Shown here piece after piece: positions 53,046 through 62,952 of a stretch of 64,000 bases of DNA; the stretch's first letter is position 1, and every line of letters begins with the position of its first letter. The notes beneath the pieces are model-generated. The model was given only the letters and a program-made list of their open reading frames with translations. It ran no database searches and was not told the origin of the DNA. Both the position numbers and the translations under genes were made by a program. The DNA comes from an unidentified eubacterium SCB49 (GTDB lineage Bacteria > Bacteroidota > Bacteroidia > Flavobacteriales > Flavobacteriaceae), in assembly GCA_000170815.1 (NCBI GenBank), contig ABCO01000008.1:1-64000 (forward strand), given 5' to 3'.

Positions 53046-54746
53046 ATGAAAAAGGTCTTATTTTTAATATTTATACTTGTCATAGGTTGTAAAAATGACA
53101 ACCCTATTTCTAAAATAAAAAAACCGCAACTAGGTGTTATTACAGATAGTGCTATGGTAGTATCTGCACGGCAAGAAGCTTCTAAAATAGGGGTATATAT
53201 TATGAAAGAAAAAGGCGGAAATGCCTTTGATGCTATGATCGCTACTGAATTTGCACTAGCAGTTGTTTACCCTTACGCTGGTAATCTAGGCGGTGGAGGT
53301 TTTATGGTTTTTAGAACAGAATATGGCGAAATTGGCGCATTAGATTATCGTGAAAAAGCGCCCATGGCAGCATCTAGAGACATGTATCAAGATAAAAACG
53401 GAAATTATATAAGCGACAAAAGTAAAAAAGGAGCCTTAGCCGTTGGCGTTCCCGGAACAGTTGCCGGTATGTTTGCCGTACATGAAAAATATGGTTCGTT
53501 ACCTATGGAAGAAATTATTGAACCTGTGATAAAATTGGCTTCAGATGGTTTCTTACTTACCAAAGATCAAGCGGGTCGATTTAATAAATATGCGCCAATT
53601 TTTGAAGAAATAACTGGAACAAAAAGTATCTACTCTAAACAATGGAAGGAAAACGATCGCTTTGTTAATAAAGCGCTCGCAGAAACATTTACACGTATAT
53701 CTTCAAATGGAAGATCTGAATTTTATGAAGGAGAAACCGCAGATCTTTTAATAAAGTTCTTAGCTTCAAGAAACGGAATTATCACAAAAAAAGACCTACT
53801 AAACTATGAGGCCGTTTGGAGAGAACCTGTAACTTTTGATTATAAAGATTTAAAAATCATTTCGATGGCGCCGCCATCAAGTGGTGGAATTTGCCTTGCA
53901 CAGATTTTAAATGCTGTAGAAGCATACCCCATTGCAGACTACGGCCATAACAACACAAAATCTATGCAAGTGATTATCGAAGCTTCTAAACGTGCCTATG
54001 CAGACAGAAGTGAGTTTTTAGGTGATCCTGATTTTGTACATATTCCCACAGACAGTCTAATTAGTCCTTTTTACTTAAAGGGAAGAATGGACAATTTCTC
54101 TTTTGACAAGGCTACACCTTCTGTTGCTATTGCTGCAGGAAAACCATTAGGACAAGAATCTACAGAAACCACCCATTACTCTATTGTAGATTCCTTCGGA
54201 AATGCTATTGCTGCAACTACGACTCTAAATGCGGCATTTGGGTCTAAGTTATACAGTAACGAACTTGGATTTTTCTTTAATAACGAAATGGACGATTTTA
54301 GTGCAAAACCAGGCGAACCTAATATGTTTGGGCTAATAGGCGGAGAAGCCAATGCAATCGAGGCGCAAAAAAGAATGCTAAGCAGTATGACTCCAACAAT
54401 TGTAGAAAAAGAGGGCGAATTTTGGATGAGTGTTGGCACACCAGGAGGTTCTACAATTATCACTTCGGTTATGCAAACGATTCTTAATGTGTACGAATAT
54501 AATATGACCATGCAAGATGCTGTAAATGCACCTAGATTTCATCATCAATGGCTACCTGACGAAGTAATGGTAGAACCTCGAGGGTTTAATAAAAAAGTAC
54601 TAGACTCACTTTCACAAAAAGGATATATCATCAATCAAAAAGACGCTCCAGTTATTGGAAAAGTAGATGCCATTTTAAGGCTACCTAATGGCAAACTAGA
54701 AGGTGGTGCAGATTATCGAGGAGATGATACAGCCGCTGGATTTTAG
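53046..54746 (+). CDS. ggt: Gamma-glutamyltransferase
   Basis: This is an N-terminal nucleophile hydrolase that cleaves or transfers the gamma-glutamyl group of glutathione in the periplasm. A lipobox is present (IFILVIGC, Cys15). The proenzyme has [35 protein letters not shown] sequence and the autocleavage site before Thr375 in ETTHYSIVD. The small subunit carries [28 protein letters not shown]. The length of 566 is typical. It is co-transcribed with acpH. Confidence 0.94.
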   Translation: MKKVLFLIFILVIGCKNDNPISKIKKPQLGVITDSAMVVSARQEASKIGVYIMKEKGGNAFDAMIATEFALAVVYPYAGNLGGGGFMVFRTEYGEIGALDYREKAPMAASRDMYQDKNGNYISDKSKKGALAVGVPGTVAGMFAVHEKYGSLPMEEIIEPVIKLASDGFLLTKDQAGRFNKYAPIFEEITGTKSIYSKQWKENDRFVNKALAETFTRISSNGRSEFYEGETADLLIKFLASRNGIITKKDLLNYEAVWREPVTFDYKDLKIISMAPPSSGGICLAQILNAVEAYPIADYGHNNTKSMQVIIEASKRAYADRSEFLGDPDFVHIPTDSLISPFYLKGRMDNFSFDKATPSVAIAAGKPLGQESTETTHYSIVDSFGNAIAATTTLNAAFGSKLYSNELGFFFNNEMDDFSAKPGEPNMFGLIGGEANAIEAQKRMLSSMTPTIVEKEGEFWMSVGTPGGSTIITSVMQTILNVYEYNMTMQDAVNAPRFHHQWLPDEVMVEPRGFNKKVLDSLSQKGYIINQKDAPVIGKVDAILRLPNGKLEGGADYRGDDTAAGF

Positions 54747-54979
54747 ATTTAAACTACATTATTAAAAGTAAGTCTTAAAGTTAAAAAAAAGGGATACCAC
54801 AACCCTTAAACATCTGATTAACAGACTTAAAACCGTTATTCTACAAGATCTATTAACTCTTATTAAAGAACAAGTTTTTTTTTAATACTATACCTCTTAG
54901 GTAGGGATTTCTATGTTTGTTTTGTTCTATTAATAGAAACCTTTACTGGTTTTTAATACTAACAAAAAAAATCTAACCT

Positions 54980-56794
54980 ATGAAATTAACAAAAGTATTA
55001 CTCGTAGCATTACTGTTCACATGCTTTGCTTGTGACAAAAATAATGATGACACAAACGTCACGGATGACATGGACGATGTAGGAATAATTGACATGAACA
55101 CATTTGATGAAGATTTCAAATTAAATTATGGAGCACCTATACAGAAAGACATCATGGTTTCTGTTTTTGACATCGACGGAAACCCAATTCCAGATGTAAC
55201 AATTACGGTGGAAAATGACAACACCTATACTAATGATGACGGAATTGCCGTAATAAAAAACGCTTCAGTCTATGAGCGTTTTGGATATATTAAAGCATCA
55301 AAATCAGGGTTTATACACGCTTCAAGAAGTATCGCCCCTACTCCGGGTGTTAATCATGTACGTATTATGATGCTCGCAGAAATCGTTTCTGGATCAACAG
55401 AAAGTGGTGAAACGGCAACAATTACAAATGGTGCAGGCGCATCTGTTGTATTAAACGGTAATTATATTAATCCTAATGGCACAGCATACACTGGTAGTGT
55501 AGATGTTATTTTACATCACTTAGATCCTGCAGATGAGGAAATGCGCGATCAAATGCCAGGTATGCTTTATGCTCAAGATGAAGATGGTGAAGAACAAGGC
55601 TTAATAACACTAGGTATGCTAGCTGTAGAACTAAGAGGAAATAATGGTGAAGACCTTAATCTAACACCAGGAAGTACAGCAACCATTACAATGCCAGTAG
55701 ACCCAAGCATCATGTCTTATGCTCCTCCAACCATCCCTTTATGGTATTTTGATGAAGAAAATGGAGTTTGGATTGAAGAAGGAGAAGCAACATTGGTAGG
55801 AAACGAATACATAGGAGAAGTAAGCCATTTTTCTTTCTGGAATTGTGATATTCCAGTAGATGCAGATGTTATTTGTTTTGTTTTAACAGATCAAAATGGA
55901 AACCCTCTCTCTGGATCTTTAGTGACGATTACAAGTCCGACTGCTGGAACTAGGTCTGGCTATACAAACACTCTTGGTGAAGTATGTGGTTATTTACCTT
56001 CTAATGAAGTATTAGAATTAAATGTATATAGCGACACTTGTACTCAAACTTCGCTTTATAATGCAAATGTTGGACCTTACAGCGCAGACCAAACCGTGCC
56101 AATAACAGTAACTCTTACTGGAGTGGTCGTGACCGAAATAGTAACAGGATTTCTTAATGATTGTAATGCTACACCAGTATCAAATGGTTATGTAACCATA
56201 GACTATCTAGGAGGTGGAGTAAATTCTTTAGTAGCACCTGATGGAAGCTTTGAAGCGTCTATTATAAGATGTACAAACGACTTAAACTTTACTGTTAAAG
56301 GTACAGACATTGATAATTTACAACAAACACAAATTCAGAATTTTAACTTCACGACTCCGCTTACAAATGTTGGTAATTTACTAGCTTGTGACACGTTAAC
56401 AGAATTTATTGAATACAACTTAGATAACGGAACACAGACCTTTTTTGAGACAGAAAATATCACTGCAGATTTTTATCCAAATAATAATCCTCCATCTTTA
56501 ACAATATATAGTTATGACCAAAATAACGACTCAGGTTTATACCTTTATGGAAATCTAATGCCTGCCCCATATGTTGGTGTTTACGATTCTTTAGATTGGG
56601 GAGATCCATTAGATTTAGGATTTACTTTAGAAGAGTTTTTTGGGGTAATGGTCAATGACACTATGGTATATAATCTTACTGCAATTGGAGCTGTAGGAGA
56701 ATATATAGATATTAGTTTTTCTGGAACTTATGATGATCAAGGAGGCACACCTCATACACTTACGGGTACCATACACGTATTAAGAGATAATTAA
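54980..56794 (+). CDS. Large lipoprotein with carboxypeptidase-regulatory-like domains
   Basis: The lipobox is in LLFTCFAC (Cys18), followed by a very acidic, Asn/Asp-rich linker typical of surface lipoproteins. An Ig-like CarboxypepD_reg-type domain (about 58-130: VFDIDGNPIPDVTITVENDNTYTNDDG) leads into an all-beta region with two further prealbumin-like domains (near 300-370 and 380-450). A C-terminal domain containing DWGDPLDLGF follows. I know no function; surface adhesion or scaffold roles are only suggestions. It stands alone with its own terminator. Confidence 0.78.
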   Translation: MKLTKVLLVALLFTCFACDKNNDDTNVTDDMDDVGIIDMNTFDEDFKLNYGAPIQKDIMVSVFDIDGNPIPDVTITVENDNTYTNDDGIAVIKNASVYERFGYIKASKSGFIHASRSIAPTPGVNHVRIMMLAEIVSGSTESGETATITNGAGASVVLNGNYINPNGTAYTGSVDVILHHLDPADEEMRDQMPGMLYAQDEDGEEQGLITLGMLAVELRGNNGEDLNLTPGSTATITMPVDPSIMSYAPPTIPLWYFDEENGVWIEEGEATLVGNEYIGEVSHFSFWNCDIPVDADVICFVLTDQNGNPLSGSLVTITSPTAGTRSGYTNTLGEVCGYLPSNEVLELNVYSDTCTQTSLYNANVGPYSADQTVPITVTLTGVVVTEIVTGFLNDCNATPVSNGYVTIDYLGGGVNSLVAPDGSFEASIIRCTNDLNFTVKGTDIDNLQQTQIQNFNFTTPLTNVGNLLACDTLTEFIEYNLDNGTQTFFETENITADFYPNNNPPSLTIYSYDQNNDSGLYLYGNLMPAPYVGVYDSLDWGDPLDLGFTLEEFFGVMVNDTMVYNLTAIGAVGEYIDISFSGTYDDQGGTPHTLTGTIHVLRDN

Positions 56795-56823
56795 ATAGCC
56801 CCCACAAATTAGTTAATTATTGG

Positions 56824-56856
56824 AAAGCCCTTGATATTTGTATCAAGGGCTTTTTG
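56824..56856 (+). terminator. Terminator
   Basis: Perfect 13-bp arms AAAGCCCTTGATA and TATCAAGGGCTTT enclose a TTTG loop and are followed by a T-run. It ends the lipoprotein transcript. Confidence 0.93.
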
Positions 56857-56974
56857 TTTGCCAAAATTTTAAAGATTTGAGAGATAGAAAGCAGTCTATT
56901 GTTTATTCTTAAATATTATAGATAATTAACATTTCCGAAGGAATGCCTACACTTATATTCTAAGGTCATTTGAG

Positions 56975-56982
56975 TACCTTTG
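56975..56982 (+). promoter_or_regulatory. uvrA promoter -7 element
   Basis: TACCTTTG matches TAnnTTTG and ends 6 bases before the uvrA ATG, so transcription would start at or next to the start codon. No consensus -33 was seen. Confidence 0.5.
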
Positions 56983-56988
56983 CAAACT

Positions 56989-59823
56989 ATGGCAAAAAAT
57001 GAAGATGTTATTGAAGTTTTAGGAGCTCGTGTTCATAATTTAAAGGACATTGATGTTACTATTCCAAGAGAAAAACTGGTAGTAATTACAGGATTATCTG
57101 GTAGTGGAAAATCTTCACTGGCTTTTGATACTATTTATGCAGAAGGACAACGCCGTTATATAGAAACATTTTCTGCCTATGCACGTCAGTTTTTAGGAAG
57201 CTTAGAACGTCCAGATGTAGATAAAATAGACGGACTATCTCCTGTTATTGCCATTGAGCAAAAAACAACCAGTAAAAGTCCGCGATCTACCGTTGGAACC
57301 ATAACAGAAATCTACGATTTTTTAAGACTTCTTTACGCAAGAGGGAGTGATGCCTACAGTTATAACACTGGTGAAAAAATGGTGAGCTATAGCGATACGC
57401 AAATAAAAGACCTCATCATTAGTGATTATAAAGACAAAAAAATAAGCATTCTTGCACCTGTAGTTCGTTCTAGAAAAGGGCATTATCGTGAGCTTTTTGA
57501 ACAGATCGCTAAACAAGGTTTTATTAAAGTACGTGTAGATGGTCAAGTACAAGATATTTTAAAAGGAATGCGCATAGATCGCTATAAAAATCACGATATA
57601 GAGATTGTTATAGATCGATTAAAAATTACAGACAGTCCAGATAATGATAAGCGTATTTCAGAAACCATAAACACTGCCATGTATCATGGAGATGATGTTT
57701 TAATGGTTTTAGACAATGACACTAACGAAACTCGTTTTTTTAGTCGTTCATTAATGTGCCCTTCTAGTGGTGTTTCTTATCCAAATCCAGAACCTAACAA
57801 TTTTTCATTCAACTCCCCAAAAGGGATGTGTACCAATTGTAAAGGTCTTGGACAACTGTATCAAATAAACGAACAGAAAATTGTCCCAGATGCTTCTATC
57901 TCAATAAAACAAGGCGCATTAGCACCACACGGACCTCATAAAAAAAATTGGATATTCAAACAACTCGAACTCATCGCAGAACGTTTTAAGTTTAAGCTTA
58001 GCGACCCTTGGAGTAAAGTGCCTAAAGAAGCACAACAAATGATTTTTCATGGAGGGAGTGACAAGTTTGAAGTTAATAGTAAAAACCTAGGCGTTACACG
58101 TAAATACAATATAGATTTTGAAGGTGTTGCTACATTTATTCAAAATACCTATGATGCAAACGAGTCACGGTCTTTACAACGATGGGCAAAAGAATTTATG
58201 GATAAAGTTCCTTGTCCAGAATGTCAAGGCTCTCGTCTGCGAAAAGAATCTTTATACTTTAAAGTAGACGGTAAAAACATTGCAGAGCTTGCGCAAATGG
58301 ATATTGTGGAGCTGGCAGAATGGTTTGAAGGAATTGAAAAAAGATTAGGAAAAAACCAATTAAAAATAGCTTCCGAAATTATTAAAGAAGTAAGAACCCG
58401 ACTTCAGTTTTTAATTGATGTAGGTCTTACTTATTTAGCATTAGACAGAAGTTCAAAATCACTTTCTGGTGGAGAAGCCCAACGTATCAGGTTGGCCACA
58501 CAAATTGGATCTCAGTTGGTTGGTGTGTTATATATTCTTGATGAGCCTAGTATTGGATTACATCAACGTGATAACGAAAAATTAATTCATTCTTTAGAAT
58601 CTTTACGAGATGTGGGTAATTCTGTAATTGTAGTAGAGCACGATAAAGATATGATAGAAAGCGCAGACTATGTCATCGATATTGGTCCAGCTGCTGGAAA
58701 ATTTGGTGGTGAAATTGTTTCTGAAGGGACGCCTACCGAAATATTAACACACAAAACCCTCACTGCAGCTTATTTAAAGGGAACGAAAAAGATTGAAATT
58801 CCAGAAAAAATAAGAGAAGGAAACGGGAAATTTCTAGAATTAACAGGATGTACAGGAAATAACTTAAAAAACGTTTCTGTAAAATTTCCGCTAGGAAAAA
58901 TGATTGGAGTGACAGGTGTATCTGGAAGCGGAAAATCTACTTTAATTAATGAAACCCTCTACCCTATTTTAAATGCTTATTATTTTAATGGTGTTAAAAA
59001 ACCAATGCCTTATAAAAAGATTAAAGGTCTGGAGCATATTGATAAAGTAATAGACATAAATCAATCTCCTATAGGTAGAACTCCGCGTAGTAATCCTGCA
59101 ACATATACAGGCGTTTTTTCTGAAATAAGAAGTCTTTTTGCTAAAGTTCCAGAAGCAATGATACGTGGTTACAAGCCCGGAAGATTTAGCTTTAACGTAA
59201 AAGGTGGACGATGCGAAACATGTAAAGGGGGTGGTCTTCGTGTCATAGAAATGAATTTTTTACCTGATGTATATGTAGAATGCGAAACATGTCAAGGAAA
59301 ACGTTTTAACCGTGAAACACTAGAAATACGTTATAAAGGCAAATCTATTTTTGATGTTTTAGACATGACAATCGATGAAGCCTGCGATTATTTTGAAAAC
59401 ATCCCTAAAATTTTTAGAAAACTTAAAACCATTCGCGATGTCGGTTTAGGTTACATTACACTTGGACAGCAATCTACCACACTTTCTGGTGGTGAAGCAC
59501 AACGTATAAAACTTGCTACAGAACTTTCTAAAAGAGATACCGGTAATACCTTTTATATTCTTGACGAACCTACCACAGGTTTGCATTTTGAAGACATAAG
59601 AGTGTTAATGCTTGTGCTTAATAAGTTAGTAGATAAAGGGAATACAGTACTTATTATAGAACATAATCTAGATGTTGTTAAAACAGCAGATTACATTATA
59701 GATATAGGCCCAGAAGGTGGTAAAGGCGGTGGTACCGTTGTTGGTAAAGGAACACCTACAGAAATTAGTAAACTTAAAAAAAGTCACACAGCCAGATTTT
59801 TAAAAAAGGAACTGAATGCCTAA
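56989..59823 (+). CDS. uvrA: UvrABC excinuclease subunit A
   Basis: This is the damage-recognition ATPase of nucleotide excision repair. I start at ATG 56989 ([21 protein letters not shown]); a TTG three codons earlier lies in the promoter. Two ABC cassettes are complete: Walker [13 protein letters not shown] and [11 protein letters not shown], signatures [12 protein letters not shown] and [12 protein letters not shown], and Walker [12 protein letters not shown] and [11 protein letters not shown]. Zinc-finger cysteines appear in [22 protein letters not shown] and CETCQG. The length of 944 is standard. Confidence 0.97.
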   Translation: MAKNEDVIEVLGARVHNLKDIDVTIPREKLVVITGLSGSGKSSLAFDTIYAEGQRRYIETFSAYARQFLGSLERPDVDKIDGLSPVIAIEQKTTSKSPRSTVGTITEIYDFLRLLYARGSDAYSYNTGEKMVSYSDTQIKDLIISDYKDKKISILAPVVRSRKGHYRELFEQIAKQGFIKVRVDGQVQDILKGMRIDRYKNHDIEIVIDRLKITDSPDNDKRISETINTAMYHGDDVLMVLDNDTNETRFFSRSLMCPSSGVSYPNPEPNNFSFNSPKGMCTNCKGLGQLYQINEQKIVPDASISIKQGALAPHGPHKKNWIFKQLELIAERFKFKLSDPWSKVPKEAQQMIFHGGSDKFEVNSKNLGVTRKYNIDFEGVATFIQNTYDANESRSLQRWAKEFMDKVPCPECQGSRLRKESLYFKVDGKNIAELAQMDIVELAEWFEGIEKRLGKNQLKIASEIIKEVRTRLQFLIDVGLTYLALDRSSKSLSGGEAQRIRLATQIGSQLVGVLYILDEPSIGLHQRDNEKLIHSLESLRDVGNSVIVVEHDKDMIESADYVIDIGPAAGKFGGEIVSEGTPTEILTHKTLTAAYLKGTKKIEIPEKIREGNGKFLELTGCTGNNLKNVSVKFPLGKMIGVTGVSGSGKSTLINETLYPILNAYYFNGVKKPMPYKKIKGLEHIDKVIDINQSPIGRTPRSNPATYTGVFSEIRSLFAKVPEAMIRGYKPGRFSFNVKGGRCETCKGGGLRVIEMNFLPDVYVECETCQGKRFNRETLEIRYKGKSIFDVLDMTIDEACDYFENIPKIFRKLKTIRDVGLGYITLGQQSTTLSGGEAQRIKLATELSKRDTGNTFYILDEPTTGLHFEDIRVLMLVLNKLVDKGNTVLIIEHNLDVVKTADYIIDIGPEGGKGGGTVVGKGTPTEISKLKKSHTARFLKKELNA

Positions 59824-59912
59824 GTTATTCTCTAAAATGAGTATTCTTTCATTAAAACCATGAATTAAGCATAAAGACTTTTACAACAATCTCTGATTAA
59901 GGTGTATTAAAA

Positions 59913-59956
59913 AACAAAAACGACCCACTTATTACAGTGGGTCGTTTTTGTTTTAA
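59913..59956. terminator. Bidirectional terminator
   Basis: An 18-bp perfect inverted repeat with the GC core ACGACCCAC paired with GTGGGTCGT has an 8-base loop and A-run and T-run flanks. It serves uvrA and the convergent small gene, and overlaps that gene's stop by a few bases. Confidence 0.93.
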
Positions 59957-60165
59957 GGGTTTAAATAAATTAAACACTGATTTAAATTTAATTCTGGATT
60001 TTTATTTAAGAGATCATCTACCCAGATTTTTAACTCCTCAATTTCATAAGGAAGTAATCTGTCCATCGCCTTTTGTAACTCTTTGCAAAATAAGCTTACA
60101 TCAAAACTTACTTTAGAAAGTACTGCTTTGGTATAGTCAAACATAGCTCTAGCCATTGTATTCAA
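59953..60165 (-). CDS. Small conserved helical protein
   Basis: The 70-residue acidic helical protein contains FDYTKAVLSKVSFDVSLFCKELQKA and LLPYEIEELKIWVDDLLNKNPEL, a pattern I recall in many Flavobacteriaceae genomes as an uncharacterised protein of about 63 residues. Those homologues begin MFDYTK, so the true start may be the ATG at 60144. There is no signal or membrane segment. Its function is unknown. It ends in a terminator shared with uvrA. Confidence 0.75.
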   Translation of the reverse strand: MNTMARAMFDYTKAVLSKVSFDVSLFCKELQKAMDRLLPYEIEELKIWVDDLLNKNPELNLNQCLIYLNP

Positions 60166-60284
60166 AATTTAGTTAAGTAGTTTTTTAGAATAGGCGTATC
60201 GTTTTATTTTTAACTATCTAAAGATAGTGAAAATTGTATTATAAAATGTTAAAGTATTGTTGTAATTATTAACAATCAAATTTT

Positions 60285-61085
60285 CTAAAATCTATTATCA
60301 CCATCCAGCAAATCCCCTAAACTACCGAGAATACTTCCCTCTCCTTTATCTTTGCCTCCCGATTTTGGTGCTGCTGCCCATACTCTATTTGCCAATCTAC
60401 TAAAGGGTAAAGATTGTACATACACAGTTCCAGGACCCGTAAGCGTTGCAAAAAATAATCCTTCGCCACCAAACACTGTGTTTTTAATTCCACCTACAAA
60501 CTCAATATCATAATTTACAGAGCTATCAAAACCAATAATACAACCTGTATCTACTTTTAATTTTTCACCAGGTGCGAGTTCTTTAGTTGCAGTAGTTCCT
60601 CCAGCATGTACAAACGCCATACCGTCTCCCTCTAGTTTTTGCATAATAAAACCTTCACCTCCAAAAAGCCCTCTTCCTAATTTTCTAGAAAATTCTACAC
60701 CTACAGCTACACCTTTTGCCGCACATAAAAATGCCGACTTTTGACAGATAAACTTATTACCAAATTTACTTAGATCTAAAGGGATTATTTTACCTGGATA
60801 TGGAGAAGCAAAACTTACGTGTTTCTTACCACTTTGTACATTATAAAAAGCAGTCATAAAAAGACTTTCGCCAGTAAGTAAACGTTTACCCGCACCAAAA
60901 ATCTTACCCATCATTCCAGAATCTTTTTTAGAGCCATCTCCAAAAATGGTCTCCATTTTAATTCCGTCGTCCATCATCATAAAACTACCTGCTTCAGCAA
61001 TTACGCCTTCATTAGGGTCTAGTTCTACTTCTACATATTGCATTTCTTCTCCAAAGATGGTGTAGTCAATTTCGTGTGATTCCAT
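60285..61085 (-). CDS. TIGR00266/AIM24-family protein
   Basis: The 266-residue protein matches the TIGR00266 family throughout: IFGEEMQYVEVELDPNEGVIAEAGSFM, ALLTG-like LLTGESLFMTAFYN, GRGLFGGEGFIMQKLEGDGMAFVHAGG and KNTVFGGEGLFFATLTGPGTVYVQSLPF. These proteins fold as tryptophan-RNA-binding attenuator-like beta-trefoils. Mitochondrial AIM24 is a relative; the bacterial role is unknown. It ends with a Gly/Lys-rich tail. The gene stands alone. Confidence 0.9.
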   Translation of the reverse strand: MESHEIDYTIFGEEMQYVEVELDPNEGVIAEAGSFMMMDDGIKMETIFGDGSKKDSGMMGKIFGAGKRLLTGESLFMTAFYNVQSGKKHVSFASPYPGKIIPLDLSKFGNKFICQKSAFLCAAKGVAVGVEFSRKLGRGLFGGEGFIMQKLEGDGMAFVHAGGTTATKELAPGEKLKVDTGCIIGFDSSVNYDIEFVGGIKNTVFGGEGLFFATLTGPGTVYVQSLPFSRLANRVWAAAPKSGGKDKGEGSILGSLGDLLDGDNRF

Positions 61086-61188
61086 AATAATATCTGGTTT
61101 AAGGGTTAAAGTTCCTTATATAAGGTTCCAGAATATAGGTAGGTATGACTTCGGAAATGTTACAAAAAAAATACTGAAAGAAAATTAT

Positions 61189-61650
61189 TTACTTAGCTTT
61201 CTTCTTCTTAACCGTCCATTCAAAAGAAAACTTAGAAACTACATCACCAGCTTCATCAATGCCATCTGCATGCATCCAGCACACTTGACCTTCGCCAGTA
61301 GCAACGGCATCTTCAATAGTTTTCTTAATAGCTAAGCCATCATTACACGTATAGGTAATTCTTCCTTTTGCTTTCTTAGTAAAGGTTGCTTTGTTATTGG
61401 CAACTAACATAGAGACTGGCGCACCAGACTCTTTAATATAACCCATCACTAAAGCTCCAGTACTTAACTCTGCCGCCATCCCCTGCACTGCCCAAAACAT
61501 GGAGTTAAATGGGTTTTGATTAATCCATCTATATTTTACTGTGGCTACAGATTTTGCATTATCAATAGATGTTAAACGTACTCCACAAAAGAATGCAGAT
61601 GGTAGTTTCAGCATTAAAAATAGATTAAATCCTTTGGGCTTTTTTAGCAT
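61189..61650 (-). CDS. DUF4442 hotdog-fold thioesterase-like protein
   Basis: I start at ATG 61650 (MLKKPKGFNLFLMLKLPSAFFCGVRL); a longer frame from 61779 adds a non-conserved hydrophobic extension. The 153 residues match DUF4442, a PaaI-like hotdog family: YRWINQNPFNSMFWAVQGMAAELSTGALVMGYI covers the central helix and active-site region. CoA-thioester hydrolysis is a plausible activity. The C-terminus is Lys-rich. It is separated from the TIGR00266 gene by about 100 bases and not clearly in its operon. Confidence 0.82.
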   Translation of the reverse strand: MLKKPKGFNLFLMLKLPSAFFCGVRLTSIDNAKSVATVKYRWINQNPFNSMFWAVQGMAAELSTGALVMGYIKESGAPVSMLVANNKATFTKKAKGRITYTCNDGLAIKKTIEDAVATGEGQVCWMHADGIDEAGDVVSKFSFEWTVKKKKAK

Positions 61651-61856
61651 GATTAGGGTTTTTAGCGAATATAGGCAGTTGTAACAATTATAGCAAAATA
61701 ACTTTAGCGTAAAAAATAAAAAATCAGAAAAAAGCACGGTAAAGCCCATTTTCACTACACATAGAAAGATTTTAAACATAAATAATCTAAAAAGATAAAT
61801 GTTAATTTTATGTTAATATTCAGTACTATGTGTTACATAATACCTTTTAAAAGACA

Positions 61857-61864
61857 TATATTTG
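61857..61864 (+). promoter_or_regulatory. -7 element of the PadR/PspC operon
   Basis: TATATTTG lies 19 bases before the DUF4870 start and matches TAnnTTTG; no clear -33 was found. It would drive the four-gene operon to the window end. Confidence 0.55.
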
Positions 61865-61883
61865 TATAAGATTCTAATATACT

Positions 61884-62414
61884 ATGGATACTACACCAAC
61901 AAAAAACGACACACAATTGGCTGCTGCCATTCATCTTTCAACATTTGCGAAGTACCTCTTCCCATTTGGTAATTTTTTATTACCTATTATTTTATGGCAA
62001 TCTAATAGTGATAAAAAATTAATTGATCAACACGGAAGACAGGCCGTAAATTTTCAATTAAGCATATTACTATACAGTATTGCAATTGGAGTGGTTTGCA
62101 TTCCGTTCTTTGTCATATTTGCGACAGACTTTGTTTCGCTAATAGAAGCAATTGATAACGGGATGAATAGCACAAAAATGAGTGAAATAAAAAACCTAAC
62201 AGGTTATATTTTATTATTTGCAGTTGCAGCGCTATTACTTACAGGATTATTCTTTTTTGAATTATATGCTGTAATCACAGCAAGTATGAAAGCGTCTAGA
62301 GGTGAGTCTTACCACTACCCTTTTAGTATCAATTTTTTTAATAACAGCAACACTACTACCACTTCTGTAAACACAGGTGTAGTAGCTTCAGAAACCAATC
62401 AACACACACACTAA
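61884..62414 (+). CDS. DUF4870 membrane protein
   Basis: A short hydrophilic N-terminus leads to LAAAIHLSTFAKYLFPFGNFLLPIILW and then DQHGRQAVNFQLSI, the conserved core of DUF4870 (Tic20-like small membrane proteins). About three transmembrane helices are present in 176 residues. The function is unknown. It heads a tight operon: its stop overlaps the start of the next gene by one base, followed by PadR and PspC genes, which suggests an envelope-stress setting. Confidence 0.85.
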   Translation: MDTTPTKNDTQLAAAIHLSTFAKYLFPFGNFLLPIILWQSNSDKKLIDQHGRQAVNFQLSILLYSIAIGVVCIPFFVIFATDFVSLIEAIDNGMNSTKMSEIKNLTGYILLFAVAALLLTGLFFFELYAVITASMKASRGESYHYPFSINFFNNSNTTTTSVNTGVVASETNQHTH

Positions 62415-62617
62415 TGAGTACTATTGTAGAATTTATTACAGCCATAGCATTCAGTTTACTTGGCTTTTCAGAAGAAATACCAGCAGATTACTCAAATGAG
62501 AATGCCACGATAGAATGTTGTGAGATCGAACCAGCAGCATCTTTAGACACGTTACAAACAACTAACATTTCATCAATCAATATCGAACAAAACAAAACAG
62601 AAAACATACTCCTATGA
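62414..62617 (+). CDS. Small unknown operon protein
   Basis: The 67-residue product has one hydrophobic N-terminal stretch (about 4-18, FITAIAFSLLGF) followed by an acidic, Ser/Thr/Asn-rich tail containing a CC pair. I recognise no family. Translation is supported by exact packing: it begins in the last base of the DUF4870 stop and its TGA overlaps the PadR ATG in ATGA. A short exported or membrane-tethered peptide is possible. Confidence 0.6.
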   Translation: MSTIVEFITAIAFSLLGFSEEIPADYSNENATIECCEIEPAASLDTLQTTNISSINIEQNKTENILL

Positions 62618-62952
62618 AAATTGAAAACACAAAAGCGCAAATGCGTAAAGGAGTTTTAGAATATTGCATCCTTTCTATATTAAAAGATGGAGAGGCGTAT
62701 ACCAGTGATATTCTTAAAACACTAAAAGATGCTAAGATGCTTGTGGTAGAAGGTACTATTTATCCCCTTCTTACACGTCTTAAAAACGCAGGACTCTTGT
62801 CGTATAGATGGGAAGAGTCTAGCAGCGGACCACCACGTAAATATTATGAACTCACAGAAACTGGGAGACTATTTTTAAAGGAATTAAACAGCACTTGGAG
62901 CGATCTACAAAAGGCCGTGAATATTGTAACCACTACAACACCAAAAAAATGA
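62614..62952 (+). CDS. PadR-family transcriptional regulator
   Basis: This 112-residue winged-helix protein has the PadR pattern: QMRKGVLEYCILSILKDGEAYTSDILKTLKD, the recognition helix and wing VVEGTIYPLLTRLKNAGLLSYRWEES, then GPPRKYYELTETGRLFL. The short C-terminal helix fits the small PadR-s2 subgroup. Its stop overlaps the start of the PspC-domain gene, so it likely controls this operon, including itself. Confidence 0.93.
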   Translation: MKIENTKAQMRKGVLEYCILSILKDGEAYTSDILKTLKDAKMLVVEGTIYPLLTRLKNAGLLSYRWEESSSGPPRKYYELTETGRLFLKELNSTWSDLQKAVNIVTTTTPKK

